The notes under the pieces were generated by a model that was given only the letters and a program-made list of their open reading frames with translations, did no database searches and was not told the DNA's origin. The translations under genes and the position numbers were made by a program. Shown here one piece after another: positions 20,527-32,250 of a stretch of 64,000 bases of DNA; position 1 is the first letter of the stretch; each line of letters opens with the position of its first letter. The stretch is from Cyanophora paradoxa (taxonomy: Eukaryota; Glaucocystophyceae; Cyanophorales; Cyanophoraceae), in NCBI GenBank assembly GCA_004431415.1, contig QPMI01000101.1:290756-354755 (forward strand). The letters are read 5' to 3'.

Positions 20527-22723
20527 CTAGCGCTGGAAGAAGGGCTGGCCGGCGTGGTGCTGGAGGATGCGCGCGTTGGCGAGCGGCGAGTAGCGCAGCA
20601 GCAGCAGCGCCGACCGCGTGTACCGCAGCGCCCCCTTTCTCCTCCTCGCCGCCGCCGTCGGCTTCGAGGAGGCAGAGGGGCGCTGCGGGCTGCAGCCGCC
20701 GGCGGGTAGGTGGACGGGGCGGGCGAGGGGCGAGTCCCGGAAGCGCGCGGCCTCGGGGGAGAGGGGGAAGGCGTAGTCGGCGGGGGCGGAGGTGCCGCGG
20801 GCGGAGACGGAGCGGAGAGCCGGGCAGGGGGCGGCGAGGGCGTCGAGCCCGGCGGCGGAGACGGCGCGGTTGTCGGAGACGGCGAGGGAGGCGAGGCGGG
20901 GCAGGGCGAGGGTGCGCAGGCCGCGGTCGGAGACGAGGGTGGCGGACAGATCGAGTGTTGTAAGGGCGGGCATCGCGGAGAGGGCGGCCGCCGCGTGGTC
21001 GCTGACGTGCGTGCGCGCCAGCGAGAGCTCGGCGAGCAGCGGGCAGCCGACGAGCTCCGCCACGCCCGAGTCCGTGAGGGGCGTCCCGCAGAGGGAGAGG
21101 GCGGTGAGGGAGGGGAGGGCGCGCAGGAGCGGCGCCGCCTCGTCGCCGGCCTCTGTGCGGTCGAGGCGGAGGCGGCGGAGGGCCGGCAGCGAGAGCAGCG
21201 CCCCGCAGGCCTCGGCCCCCGCGGGCGTGCCGGAGAGATCCAGCGACGTGAGGGTTCGCATCGTCGAGAGGGGCCCCGTCGCAGCGTCCCCTCCCACCTC
21301 CGTCCCAGAGAGGTCCAGGCTCGTCAGCGCCGGGAACGACTGCGGCGAGAGCGTTGGGAGGGGTACTGGGGGGACCCGCTGGGGGCGGGGCGGGGCGGGG
21401 CGGGCCTCGGGGCCGAGGAGGGCGGCGGCGGCCTCGCCGATGCCCTCCGCCTCCCGCAGCGACAGCGACTCCAGCGCCGGCAGGCGCCCTGCGAGCACAC
21501 GGGCGGCTGCTCAGCGGCGGGCTGCGGGGCGGGGCGGGGCGGGGCGGGGCGGCGGGAGCGCGCGCCGGCGAGGGCGGCGAGGCCGGCAGCGGTGAGGGGC
21601 GTGCGGGAGAGGTCGAGGGAGCGGAGGGACGGGAGGCGGCAGAGGGCGGCGGAGGCGGCGCGGTCGCCGGCGGCGGTGCCGGCGAGGTCGAGCGAGGTGA
21701 GGGAGGGGATCGAGCCGAGCGCCTCGGCGCCGGCCTCGTCGAGCGGGGTGCAGGCGAGGGAGAGGCGGGCGAGGCGGGAGAGGCCGGCGAGGGGCCCCGC
21801 GGTGGAGACCCGCGTCCAGTCGGCGGCGAGCGAGGCGAGGGCGGGGAGCTCCCCGACGCAGAGCAGGCCCTCGTCGCCCAGGCCCTCGCACCCGCACACG
21901 TCCAGCCGCTCCAGCTCCTTCAGCTCTGCGCCGGCGCGCGTCTGAGCCGCGCACAAGCGCGCCGCCGGCGCCGGAGACGCGGAGCTACCGAGCAGGTGGT
22001 GCGCGGATGCGTCGGAGAAGCCCGTGCCGCTCACGTCGAGCACTCGGAGCGAGCGGAGGGCGGCCAGCGGCGCGAACTCCGACACCGACGCGCCCCGGAG
22101 GACCAGCGTCTGCAGGCCCTGGATCTGCCCGATCCTCTGCACAGTCGCGTCGCCCAGCCTGCGGGGCGCCAGCGGTGGTGTTCATATGCAGAAGGAGAGA
22201 AAGCGCACGCGCCCGTATCCGCGGCGCACTTTGGCATTCCCTCGAGGCGCAGCTCCCTCAAATTCGGAAGCGGACCATCGCCAAGTAGCGCGAGAAATCC
22301 GTCCTCGCTGATGCGCGGGTTCTCGCTGAGATCCAGCGCTGCAGCGGCACATTGGAGCCAAGCTTTAATGCGTTTAACCGTGGAAGAAAAGCACCGGTCA
22401 GATTCCCGACGTGCGACCTCAGATTCCGCAAGAACGCGTCGCTCAGGCCGGGATACGCTCTCATTTCCAGCTGTGCACGCGCGTGGGCACAAGCTGGGAT
22501 GGGGCGGGGCCGCTGCGCGCGCGACGTGGACCCTGGAAACGTATAGATCGACGACGGTCAGCAGGTCGAGGGGCTCCAGGAAGGCACGCGACAAGACGAG
22601 GTTTCGCATGACGAGGTGAGCTAGCTCGGAGGGTAGCTTTTTGAGACACCCCCAAAGGGCCGGGCGCCGCGCCAGCGCTCCCACGGCGAGCTCCAGCAGC
22701 GCGGGCGGCTCGGTGATTTCCAT
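20527..22723 (-). CDS. RNI-type leucine-rich repeat protein, 597 aa
   Basis: Seven exons (22541-22723, 22395-22470, 22230-22338, 21989-22158, 21566-21925, 21406-21488, 20527-21339) close in phase. The N-terminus (ELAVGALARRPALWGCLK, LPSELAHLVMRNLV) looks like the short helical cap of F-box-like RNI proteins, but a true F-box is not clear. About twelve repeats of 23-26 residues follow, of the type LTSLDLSGTEVGG, LTALSLCGTPLTDSG and LRSLDLSRTPLTAAG, typical of the ribonuclease-inhibitor/AMN1 class that mediates protein binding. The ~75-residue C-terminus is basic and repeat-free. Introns with donor ends at 21565 and 21405 start with GC. The function is protein-protein interaction by family; the partner is unknown. 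The ATG at 22723 is the last Met before the conserved part. Confidence 0.8.
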
Positions 22724-24418
22724 ATCGCTGGTCGCAGGATGCTCGCGAAATGACTTGCACGATGGATGGCGCTTTGGAAGCGTCTCTACGAGCGCCTTGG
22801 GGGGGTAATCGTCCGCGCTTGGTTGGGGTACAGTCGTCCGAGACTTGGAGCACAAAATCAGCTTTAAGCGAGCGTCCGCGTTCGCGACATCGCAGCGATC
22901 GCTCCCGCGGCTCTGGAGAAACGCAGCGACACGAGGGACGGCGCTGCAGGTCATTTTCTTCGCGAATGGTGCGCGCTGCTTTCGATCACGGGGAAGCGAT
23001 AGTGCGGGCCCTTCCGGATGATGCTTCCGTAAAAGGTCTGAGGCCTTGGTCAAGGCGTGCCATAGCGCGGCTCCGCGACGCCCTCCCCTTGCTCGCCAAT
23101 CTCTCCGCGGCGCATGAGACATCGCGCCGCGGCGTAAATGCGAGCATAGATTTTTCGTGCTCTAGACACTTGGTCGTCCCCTAAGAGCCACAAGGTCGGC
23201 GATAAAGGCGAGCACTACAGCGCCGGGTCGGCGCACAACCCCCGCGCTTTTCTCTTGATGGAGCGGGTTTTCTCAAGCACAGCATCTCCGCACAGATATG
23301 TAAAGCAGAGCAATTGCTATCGCCCACGGCCGAGTGCCACCGAGCTTGCCCATTGCGGTGGATCCTCAGGTATCGTGGGCGCACATCGGGCTTAGCGGGC
23401 TCCGTCGCGCTACGGCCGTCAGGCTCTTGCGAAAGAGCCGCCGAGTGCCCACGTGACTTCTCCAGATACTTCTGACGGATTAGCGGGCCCCTTCCTTTCT
23501 TTCGCGTACCGATTGCTCCTTGCCTGTTGCTGACCACAAATCGCCCCTCTAGATCGCGACCATCGATCGGAATCAACGCACGAAGCGCATCCCGGGCCGG
23601 TTCGCGTCCCCTCCCCTTCCCGGGCACCCGTTCAAGAGCGGCAAGAGATGACAAAACCATTCTCACAACGCAAAACTCTCTGAATATTTCTTGAGGACAC
23701 ATTTAACCCAGCTCGCTGATGCCTGCCATTGAGCGTGTTAGACTTATGTGCCCCCGATTCCTGCCCTTTCACTGCGCTGACTGTTGTCCCCTCCCGAGCA
23801 GGATGGTTTTGCCTGCCCTCCCCGCGTGTACTGTCGCTGCTGCGGCATTGTACTGCTCGAATATATGCGCGTTTTGTAGATTCCGGCTTCGTGCTGTGGT
23901 CCGGGATTTGGAGCGAGTGCTTTCAGTGGGTTCTGCTGGCAGCCTGCCTGAGCCTGCTGCTGGGCCGAGTCTAGCTATGACGTCTAGCTTTGGTTTGTCA
24001 AGTCTGAATCGGGGTAAGGAACTCGGCCCGCGGCAGAGCACGAGCGGTTTATAATTAGCCTAGTAGGGGAGTGGAGGGCGAGGCGAGGCCAGCTTGGCAA
24101 GGTCGTGCCACGGTGGCCATGGTCACAACTTAAACTTCGTGGCTCATGATCAGGCCTTGGCCTCGGGACTGTAGTCTGTACAAACAACCGTAGTTGAGTC
24201 TATCTGTCATAAACACGCACTAGCACTGAGAGAAGGGAACAACGCAGGCGAAGAGCGGGCCCCGGCCGGCCCAGCGGGCCCATTGCGCAGGGGCCTCACG
24301 AAGAAGGGCGGGCCCCTTGAGCTCGCCGAATCGGCGGGGGCCCGCCCTTCGAGAAAAAAAGAGGGGCCGCAGTCCTGTAGGCTGCAGCTGTGCCGAAACA
24401 GGTCCCGAGCGTTGGAGC
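22724..24418. other. Gene-poor interval, 5' flank of LRR gene
   Basis: About 1.7 kb of lower GC than the genes. It contains the promoter side of the RNI-LRR gene and one uninterrupted minus-strand frame listed separately. A GC-rich inverted repeat (arms GGGCCCGC around 24257-24345) lies near the right end. No other feature is supported. Confidence 0.4.
23181..23702 (-). CDS. Possible orphan protein, 173 aa, no intron
   Basis: A single open frame with an ATG start in a region where GC is lower than in the neighbouring genes, so a frame of this length is a little less likely by chance. The product is basic and Arg/Ser/Pro-rich with scattered Cys, without repeats, membrane span or known motif. 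It may be spurious. It lies in the long spacer upstream of the RNI-LRR gene, on the same strand. Confidence 0.15.
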   Translation of the reverse strand: MCPQEIFREFCVVRMVLSSLAALERVPGKGRGREPARDALRALIPIDGRDLEGRFVVSNRQGAIGTRKKGRGPLIRQKYLEKSRGHSAALSQEPDGRSATEPAKPDVRPRYLRIHRNGQARWHSAVGDSNCSALHICAEMLCLRKPAPSREKRGGCAPTRRCSARLYRRPCGS

Positions 24419-25158
24419 TCACTTCTTGGGAGAGGTGGCCGATTTCACGGCGAATTGCGAGGGCGAGCACATCGTCGTGTCCAGAGACGCGGCTGCATAT
24501 GCAAGGGAGAGGTTAGCGCGGGACGCGCGGCGTGGCGGCGCGGCGGCAGCGGCAGCGGAGCGGACCTTTGCTCTTGCCGTAGCTCCAGCCGTACTCGTGG
24601 GATGTCAGCAGCGGGCTGCCGTACTTCTCTGTGGGGCTTTTGTCGTTCATCTCCTTGGGGAAGAGCTGCGCGTGGGGGCGGTCAGCTCGCCGCGGCGCGG
24701 GGGCGGCGGGGCGCGGCGTGCGGCGCGCGGGATTAATGTCTTGCCGGCTTAAAGTCGAGAGTCGACGCAACTGCGCATGCCAGGGCCCTCTGCTGCGGCC
24801 GGGCGCCGTGCAGCCAACCGGCCCGGCGGCGCAGCACGAGCTATTGTTGCCCCTTGACTAAAAGCATAGCTTGCGCACCCGTGTCATCAATTCTGGTGTG
24901 CTGACCCTTTGTCTCCGTCCTTTGGTGTGCGGCGCCGGCGGCTCTGGAGGAATCTGTGGCATCTTGTGCGGCTCCTGTCGCGGCGCGTGAGCTTGTACTC
25001 TACCAGCACTCTGGCCGGCGCGCTAGCAGCAACAGTACCTTGATCAGGAAACCGTACGTGCCCTCGAAGGTCTTCGCGGCGTCCAGCTCACTCCGGATGC
25101 GTTGACGCCAGTTTGCGTCCGCATTTACGGCGCTCACCGGCTCTGGCGCCTTCGCCAT
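24419..25158 (-). CDS. Small protein, possible axonemal microtubule-inner protein
   Basis: Exons 25039-25158, 24566-24665 and 24419-24492 join in phase to about 97 residues. Exon 1 gives a helical start (NWRQRIRSELDAAKTFEGT). Exon 2 carries EKYGSPLLTSHEYGW. The pattern K-Y-x(4)-T-x(3)-E-x-G-W resembles the C-terminal motif of CFAP144/FAM183 and related microtubule-inner proteins of cilia. The first intron would be 373 nt, far longer than its neighbours, so a middle exon may be missing from this model. If the resemblance is real it implies a flagellated cell. The family assignment is tentative; the exon pair itself is well supported by phase. Confidence 0.4.
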
Positions 25159-25227
25159 CTGGGATCCGCGAATTCCGAATTGCGGTAGCCTCCAGTTCCG
25201 GGTTCCCCTGACCCGGGGTACAGCGCG
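25159..25227. promoter_or_regulatory. 69-bp shared upstream region
   Basis: The start codons of the small possible axonemal gene (-) and the ankyrin gene (+) are only 69 bp apart, so their 5' regions must overlap. GGGATCC and GAATTC palindromes lie in it. No TATA box. Confidence 0.45.
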
Positions 25228-28200
25228 ATGTACGGGCAGGGGGAGGAATGGCCATCGCTCCCCGGGGCGCCCGCGCGGCCGTCGCGTGCAGCGCCATTTC
25301 CCGCGGCCGCGCCGTCCTACAGCTCCGGAGGGTCCCACAGGACCGTGTACGCCCATGTTCCAACGTACGGCGGCTACTCGTCGAACGCCCGTGGTCGGGG
25401 GCGCGGGCGCGGGAGCGGCGCCACGCGCGGACGTCCGCAGAAGGTTGCGGGAGGAATCTTTCGTGACGACGACCCCGCGGCCGGCAAGTATGCCTACGAT
25501 AAGCGCGTCGCTCGCCGCGCAGCTGCAGATGCAGCAAATGCCGCTGCAGCCGCAGTGCAAGCGCCGGTCGCGGCTGCGGCTAGCGCAGCAGCGCCTCAGA
25601 ACGGCGCCGGGGCCGCGCCATCGCCTTTCGCCGCGCTGGCGCCAGCTGCAGCCGCGGCCGCGGCGAGCTCGAGCCCCTTCTCCTTCTCCGCGCTGCAGGC
25701 GGCCCTTGCTGATCACGGTGAGCGTTACATCGAGATGGAGAACCTGGATAAGGCGATAGCCGTCCTGAAGGAGCTGGGCCCCGTAGGATCAGCATCGAAT
25801 CTCAAGCTTTCGCCCGAAGAGGTCCTATGGGCACGATTCCAGCTTTCGGGGGATTACGGCTGGGAAGAGGGAGGCGAAGACGAGGAATACGAGGAGCTGG
25901 AGCCCGTCGCGCCTCCGGCTGCCGCCGCCCCCGCCCCCGCGACTCCGAAGCCGCGCGCCGTCCCGTCCCCGCCGCCCCGCCCGCCGCCCGCGAAGCGCCC
26001 GAAGGAGATCACTTTCGACCTCCTCGTCGATCTCCCCGCCGATGAAGAGGACGAGGACGAGGACGAGGAGGACGAGGACGGCACGCCGAAGTCCGTCCCC
26101 GCCGCGCGTGCGTCCGCGCCCTCTCCAGGTACCGCGGCCCGGGGCCCGCGCGCCGCGCCTCACGCCTTACCGCGTCAGGCGCTGCGGCCGCGGAGCAGTC
26201 CAAGAAGAAGAAAACGAAGCGCCCCGAGAAGAAGAAAGAAGCGGAGGCCGGCCAGTCCACGAGCTCGAGGAGGCCGGAGCCGGAGGCGGAGCCCGAGCCC
26301 GACCCGAAGCAGACGAAGCTGCCGTCGGGCTTCGCGTCCTACATCACCGGCCGCCCCGTCCCAGACAAGTACCCCGGTATTCTCGAACCGCTTGATCTTT
26401 AACCTTGCTTCCTGCAGCTGGTCACGAGTCCCGCGGCTCACCTTCGCGCAGGCATGCCAAAGCACCATCCGAGCGTGGAGGCGGTCATCTACTCGGCGCT
26501 CGCGCAGATGGCGTACCACGGCAGGGAGGAGTGGCGCTTCTTCGAGCGGGACGGGAGTCTGACAGGGGAGGGTCGCGAGCAGCGCCGGCGCCTGCTCGAC
26601 TACTACCGGGCCGAGTGGGGTCCGGAGCTCGTAGACGCCATCCTCGACCACGACGAGGGCTTTGTCCGCGCGTGAGCGTCGCCTCCGTCCTCGTCCTCAT
26701 CCACGCGTGCATGCGCATGCGCACAGCCCTCTGACTGCGCGCAGCGTCCTCGAGACGCCCTTCGGGAAGATCCCGCGCCTCGATCGCGAGCGGTATGCTA
26801 GCGCTAGCGCTCCCCCGTCTCTTTGATTTGATTGCTCCACGTGCAACCTGTGACGTCGACGCCGCGCCCTCTCAGAATCTGCACCACGGTGTCAAGCGGG
26901 CGGCCTCTGCTCTACGCCGCCGTCCTGAACGGCTGCACCGACGCGATGCTCCGCCTGCTCGCCCCCCCGCTCTGGAGCCAGGTCTCGCTCGAGGACAAGT
27001 CGACGAAGGAATCCGTGCGCGGGACGCCTAAGCCTTCACCGCCGAACGCCCTCTGATTCCCCGGGGACAGGCCCTCCGCCTCGCCGTGCGCCTCCGGAAG
27101 CGGTCCCATGTGCGCGCGACTGGGTTCGATCCGGGTCCCCCGCCCAGCCCTTTCCTCACCACACCGCAGGTCCAGATCCTTGTGGAGGCCACCCGCGGCC
27201 GCAAGGACTCACCATCGGCTTTGGACGAAGATTTGTACTCGGGTGGGGCCCGTCTGCAGACTCACAACTCGCCCTCTGACTCTAGATCTGGCCGCAGACG
27301 GCGACTCGATCCTCAAGCGAGTCGTCTCGGAGGGTGAGAAGTCCCGCGACTTCGCCATCTTCCTCGTCTCGCTCGGCGCCGACCCGTCGCGCAAATGCGG
27401 TCCGCCCTCAATCGCCACCTGCACGCCCGCACCCTGGCCTGACGACGGCAATGACGGCAGGCAAGAACGGCCCCACGTGCACGCCCCTCGAGGTGGCCGC
27501 CAAGGCGTGCGACGTACCTCTCCTCCGGGCCATGATCTCCTCCATGTCCGCGAAGAGGCGCGTGCCCCGAAACTTGTTCTCCTCTAGATCTCCGCTTCAC
27601 TTCGGATTCGCTGAGGTGCCTCGCAGCAACAAGCAGGACCTCCTCCGCCGCCCCCTCGCCCTCACGTGCAGCGCGCACTCCAACCCGTCCGCCGCCGACG
27701 CCGTCGCCCTCCTTCTCGAGTCCGGCGCGGTCCCCGACGGTGCTTTCCCTCCCAAGGCTCTGCTGCCGCAGCGCTAGCGTTGACGTTGACGGGTCGCCGC
27801 AGCCGACTCGTTGGGCGCCGCCGCCGAGGGCGGCGACGTCGCGTTCCTCCAGCTCGCGTGGTCCGGATCCGCGGCCGGGCGACGCGGGGGGCCGGACTCG
27901 AGCTCCCGCGCCGCTTCGCCGCCCCCGCGGCCGGCCGCCGCTGCCCCTGCCTCGAGCTCGGCTCCCGGCATCCCCAAGAAGGGCCTCATCTCCGCGCTCT
28001 TCTCCAACGTGTACCCCCCCTCGTACTCCGCCCCGTTGGCCCCAGGCCCGGTCGCAACCTTCAGCTCCGGCACCTCGAGTTCTTCGCCGGCCAAGGGCCT
28101 CATCTGCGGCGTCCTGCAGCCCACACCGAAGCCCGAGCCCGAGGCGGCCGCTCTGACGAGGAGAGCTCCGTCGGGCCCGCCCGACGAGCGCACTGCCAGC

Positions 28201-29355
28201 GCGTGCCTGCACCGCACTATCGGCAAGGTCAAATCTCCTCTAGATCTCGTGCATGTCTTTCGCGCGTGTGCTGACCCTGCGGGACATGTGCAGGGCCCAT
28301 CGCGCAACGAGGTCTCGAAGTTCGTCGTCGAGGGGTGGGGCCTGCGGCCGCGCCTCCTGCCGGCCAACGGCGCGCTCCTGGACCGGCTGCTCGAGCGCCG
28401 GCTGCTCGACGAGGAGGCGGAGCTGCCTCTCTGCGCCCCCCGCCGCGACGTCGTCGGCCTTGCCGCGCTCCTGCCGCGCGCCCAGGGCGCCGCCGGCCTC
28501 GCCTCCCGCCTCGCCGGCGTGCCGCTGCAGCCGCTCGCGGCTAGCGCTGCTGGGCGAACCGAAGAAATCGAGCGGCTGGTCGCTCTGGGTGCGGGATTGG
28601 ACACCGTGACTCAGGATCATCCCGTACCGGCGCTTCTCGTCGCTGCAGAAAAGAAGCAGGTGCAGTCTCTCGCCCTGCCTGCTCGGGAGCGCAGCCAACG
28701 ACACCGCGTCGCCTCGCAGAGCGCGACGGCGCGCCGGCTGATCGAGCTTGGCGCTGCGATCCACGTCGCCCGCCCCGAGGACGGGTTTACTGTCCTGCAC
28801 ATCGCGGCCACGAAGCAGGACCGCGACCTGTTGCGCGCCGTGCTCAACCTGGTCCGCTCGCGATCGGCCGCCTCAGAAACTTTGCTCGCTTCCTTAGGAG
28901 CTGCCGCGCGCACTGCGGCAGGGCGCGCGCCCCTGGCCGCTCCTTGCGAAGCAGGCCAAGGGCCGCAGGACGCCCCTCCAAGTGTGCAAGGACAGGCAGC
29001 TCTCCCCCTTCCTCGCCGGTGTGAATTTTCTCTGCTGCGGCTCCGGGAGAGGTCGAGGCGGTCTCACCGCCTTGCAGATGCTGAGCGCCAGGCGAAGGGC
29101 CCCGCCAAGAGGCCCCAGGCCGCTCCGGCGCCCGCCCTCCCGCAGTCCCCAGCGCCGAGCACTCCCCTCGCCCCCGCGGCCGCATGCGCAGCCCCTGCCA
29201 GCCCCCCGAAGCGGATCGAGGTCGAGGAGGCAAAGGCGGGCCCTTCGACACCGCGGCAGCAGATCGACCCCGCGTTGGCGCGCAGCGCTCTGGGGCACCT
29301 GCGCGCCAAGGTGCAGCGCTCGGCGCTCTCGATCTGTCGGCAATTCGTCCGCTGA
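25228..29355 (+). CDS. Ankyrin-repeat protein with RGG-like N-terminus
   Basis: Exon 1 (25228-26127) encodes a Gly/Arg patch ([17 protein letters not shown]), Ala-rich stretches, a globular segment (ENLDKAIAVLKELG) and a long Asp/Glu run. A Lys-rich exon follows. The exon at 26452-26673 gives HPSVEAVIYSALAQMAYHG. Next come ankyrin-type repeats spread over short exons: RPLLYAAVLNGCTDAMLRLL, CTPLEVAAKACDVPLLRAMI, ADAVALLLESGAVPD, FTVLHIAATKQDRDLLRAVL and RTPLQVCKDRQLSPFLA. The first ~200 residues suggest RNA binding; the repeats suggest protein docking. The last exon ends at TGA 29353-29355, but an alternative splice at 29320 (GTGCAG) into an exon at 29371 would carry the protein further. Overall frame and several introns are solid; not every exon is fixed. 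Confidence 0.6.
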
Positions 29356-30636
29356 GCTTCCGCGCAGATCGGAGACGAGGCCGCGGGCATTGAGCCGCTG
29401 CCCGCCATCGCCGTGGAGAGCACCCGCGAGGGCGCGCCGGCGCCCGCCGCAGCGCGCGCTCCCCACCGCTGACCCAGCGCAGCGCCGGCGCCGCGTGGGG
29501 GCGATCGCGAGAGCGACGAGGAGGAAGACGAGGAGGGGTGGATGGAGGGCCTCGATATATATCGATGCGTGCGCGGCTCTCTTGTTGGGGCCGGGGCGGA
29601 GGGAGCGGGCCCGGGGGTGCTGACTCCCCGCAGCTCCTCGTCGCAGGCGACGGTGGCCGGCATCGTGGCGGCCGTCGGCGAGCAGGCGCGGGAGATCCAG
29701 GCGCGCCTCCCCCTCCCGCACCTCCTCCACGAGGCCCGCGCAGCTGACGGCCACTGCGCAGCTTCCCAAGGACCTCTACGCGACGTGCAAGGCGATCGGA
29801 GCGGCCGGGCCGCCGTCGGGGACGGTGCAGCGCCCCTTGCGACCCCTGCGCTGCCTTCCCCGATGGCGGGGCGGGGCGGGGGCAGGCCTCGTGATGGTGG
29901 AGTGGAAGGAGGGCGGGCGGGCGCAGGAGCTCCGGCTCGAGATCTTCGCGTCAGGCACAGCGGGGGCGGCCCGCGAGCCGCCCCCCAGGCCCAGCCGCCC
30001 GCAGCCGCTCCCCCGCAGCAGCCGCCCGTGGTTGCCCGCCCGTCGCCCTCGCCAGCGACGGTTCCCGCTCCTCCGCAGCCGCAGCCGCAGCCGCTGCCGC
30101 TGCCACAGCCACAGCCGCATCCGCCATCGGCATCGCTTCAGGAGGCGTCCCTCATCCTTCAACAGCAGCAGGCGGCTGCGGTGGCCGTGGCCGCGCAGCA
30201 GCAGGCGTACCAGCAGCAGGCGCCACCCCATCCTTTCTTCTGCGCCCTTGTTTTGTTCACTCTCGGCGTACGCATCGCAGGTGGCGTATACGTACCAGCA
30301 GCAGCTAGCGTACCAGCTGCAGCAACAGGTTTCTTTCTTCGCCGCTGCCGAAGTTATCGTGCACATGTGCGCCTTCTGAAACGATCGCACGCAGGCTGTC
30401 TACCAGCAGGCCCTCTACCAGCAGCTCGCAGCGGGCGCGAATCCGTACGCTCAGGCGCAGGGCCACAGCTACCCAGACACGGGAATGTACTACGGGTATC
30501 ACGCGGAGAGAGCGCCTGTGCAGCAGGAGGCAGAGGTCGTCTATATGGAAACAGTTCAAGCGCGTGCACTTACCCCTTTCTCTTCTGGCAGCCATTCGCG
30601 CGTCTCGCGATGGTAGCTTCGATTCTAGCTGATCAA
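29356..30636 (+). CDS. Gln/Pro-rich protein, exons only partly resolved
   Basis: Clear exon pieces lie between splice-like sites: an acidic piece (DRESDEEEDEEGWMEGL, ~29505-29550), TVAGIVAAVGEQAREIQ then LPKDLYATCKAIGAAG (29656-29826, joined by a GC-donor intron), MVEWKEGGRAQELRLEIF (29885-29950), a Pro/Gln-rich stretch (~29975-30230), and YQQALYQQLAAGANPYAQ plus PDTGMYYGYHAERAP (~30392-30540). It may be a separate gene starting near ATG 29541, or the continuation of the ankyrin gene upstream and/or the coiled-coil gene downstream. No family was recognised. Confidence 0.35.
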
Positions 30637-32250
30637 TGAGCGAGCAGATCAGCGATGCACCGGCGCCCGTCCCGGCGGGGTGCGTCGCTCGCCCTCTGCC
30701 TTAAGCTTGTTGAGCTGCTCTAGATCTCTTGCTGACGTCTCCTGCAGGGAGCTCGAGGTCCAAGCGTGGGGAGGGCAGGACGCGGCGCAGGAGGAAGAGG
30801 AGGCCGCGGCAGAAGCGGCCGTGACGTGCGCCCCTCCCTCGTTTCCTTTCGTTTCCTTCCCCCCCCCCCCCCCCCCCCCCTCCTCTCCCGCCGCCGAACC
30901 CGCCGTCGCAGGGAGACCCTTAAGCACCTCGTCGAGACAGGCGTCAAGATGCGCCCGGACCTCTGTTCAGTGTGCAACGTAGCGCAGGAGCCGGGCCACT
31001 CGACCGGAGCCAAGGCTTCCGTGCGCCCCTCCGCATCTCTGATCTCGCCCTTTCTCTGATCGCAGCGCCTCGCTCGGCAGGCGCATTGGGAGAACGTGGG
31101 CGCGCGAGATGCGCTCTACAAATTCTGCGCCGAAGTCGGCGAGCAGCTCCGCTTCCGCGTCCGCGCTCTCGCCCAGGTGCCCCGCGCGCCCCGCGCCCGG
31201 GGCCCGCCACGCCTCCTCTCCCGCCCGCTGACATTTCAAAGGAATCCGCCGCGCGCGCACGGGTGACGGAGGGCGACCCGGGGACGCAGGATCGGCTCAT
31301 CGACATCTGCCAGGCGGTGCGGACGGCTGCGGGGCGCAAGCCGGCGCCGGCCTTGATGCGCGATATCGATTGCGGCTGCAGGCGTCGAGCGTGGAGGAGG
31401 AGCTGGCGCGGGCCTCGCGGGAGGCCGGCGCGGCGCGCGCCTGGCGCGAGCACCTCGCCCGCCTCGAGGCCCGCCCGCCCCCAGCCCCTCCCCGCCGAAG
31501 AGGAGCCCCTGGGCGCGCAGCCGCCGCTCACTCGCCGTCCCGCAGGAGCTCTTCGCGGAGAGGCAGAGCTGCCTCCGCGACCCCGATTCCTTCCTCGGCA
31601 TAGCGCACCGCGCACCCGCGAGAGGTCTCCTCCGCTGCCCGCCTGCAGTTAGCTTGCCCGGCCGCCGAACGCGGCCGCCTGAGCGGGGCCGGGGCCCGGG
31701 GGCAGGAGGGGGCGGGGGCGGCGAGGGAGGGCCCGTCGGGGGCCCCGCGCAGGCGCCCCGCCTGCAGAGCCTCGCGGTGAGAGTCTTCGGAGTCTCCGGC
31801 CCGCTGACCGCGCGCCCTCTCGGGGCCTCTGATCGTGGTGGGGGCGGCAGTCGCTGCTGGAGGCGACGTCGACGGCCGCCGCCGGCCGCCCCGACCCCGA
31901 CGCCCCGCGTGCGCCCGCCCCCCGTTCGAATCGCTCCGCGTGGCGCTGCGGCGCTCATGATGCGGGGAGGGCAGAGCTCGAGGGCGGGGAGCAGGTGGGG
32001 GACGAGGAGGAGGTCGGCTGGGAGCAGGTGCCCGCGCTCCGTGCACGTGCCTCTGCGGTGGGGGGCGGGAGGCCTCACCCGCGCCCAGGAGAAGCGGAGG
32101 CCCCGCAAGCGCGCCTCTCGCGGCCGCGGCCGCGGCGCCGGAGCTCGTGCTGCTGCTGGCCCTGCCCGAGCTCAAGGCGGCGGCGGCGGCGGCAGGGGGG
32201 GCCGAGCAGGGCGGGGCAGGGGCGAGCCCGGCCCGCCCTCCGGCGCACCC
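30637..32250 (+). CDS. Uncharacterised coiled-coil gene, exons partly resolved
   Basis: Proposed first exon MSEQISDAPAPVPAG at 30637 has a GTGCGT donor. Further exon-like pieces: ELEVQAWGGQDAAQEEEE (~30750), ETLKHLVETGVKMRPDL (~30914-30962), RQAHWENVGARDALYKFCAE (31068-31175), SVEEELARASREAGAARA (~31383-31470), ELFAERQSCLRDPDSFLGIA (~31546-31604) and GDEEEVGWEQ (~31998-32028). These are helical and charged. No catalytic motif was seen. The 3' end is uncertain; beyond about 32250 the sequence becomes C-run-rich and non-coding. I do not recognise the family. Confidence 0.35.

Noticed and set aside
27100-27145. GGTTCGATCC, which looks like a tRNA T-loop
   Set aside because: The flanking bases do not form a T-stem (G-G clash next to the loop) and no D or anticodon arm fits upstream. 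It lies in an intron of the ankyrin gene.
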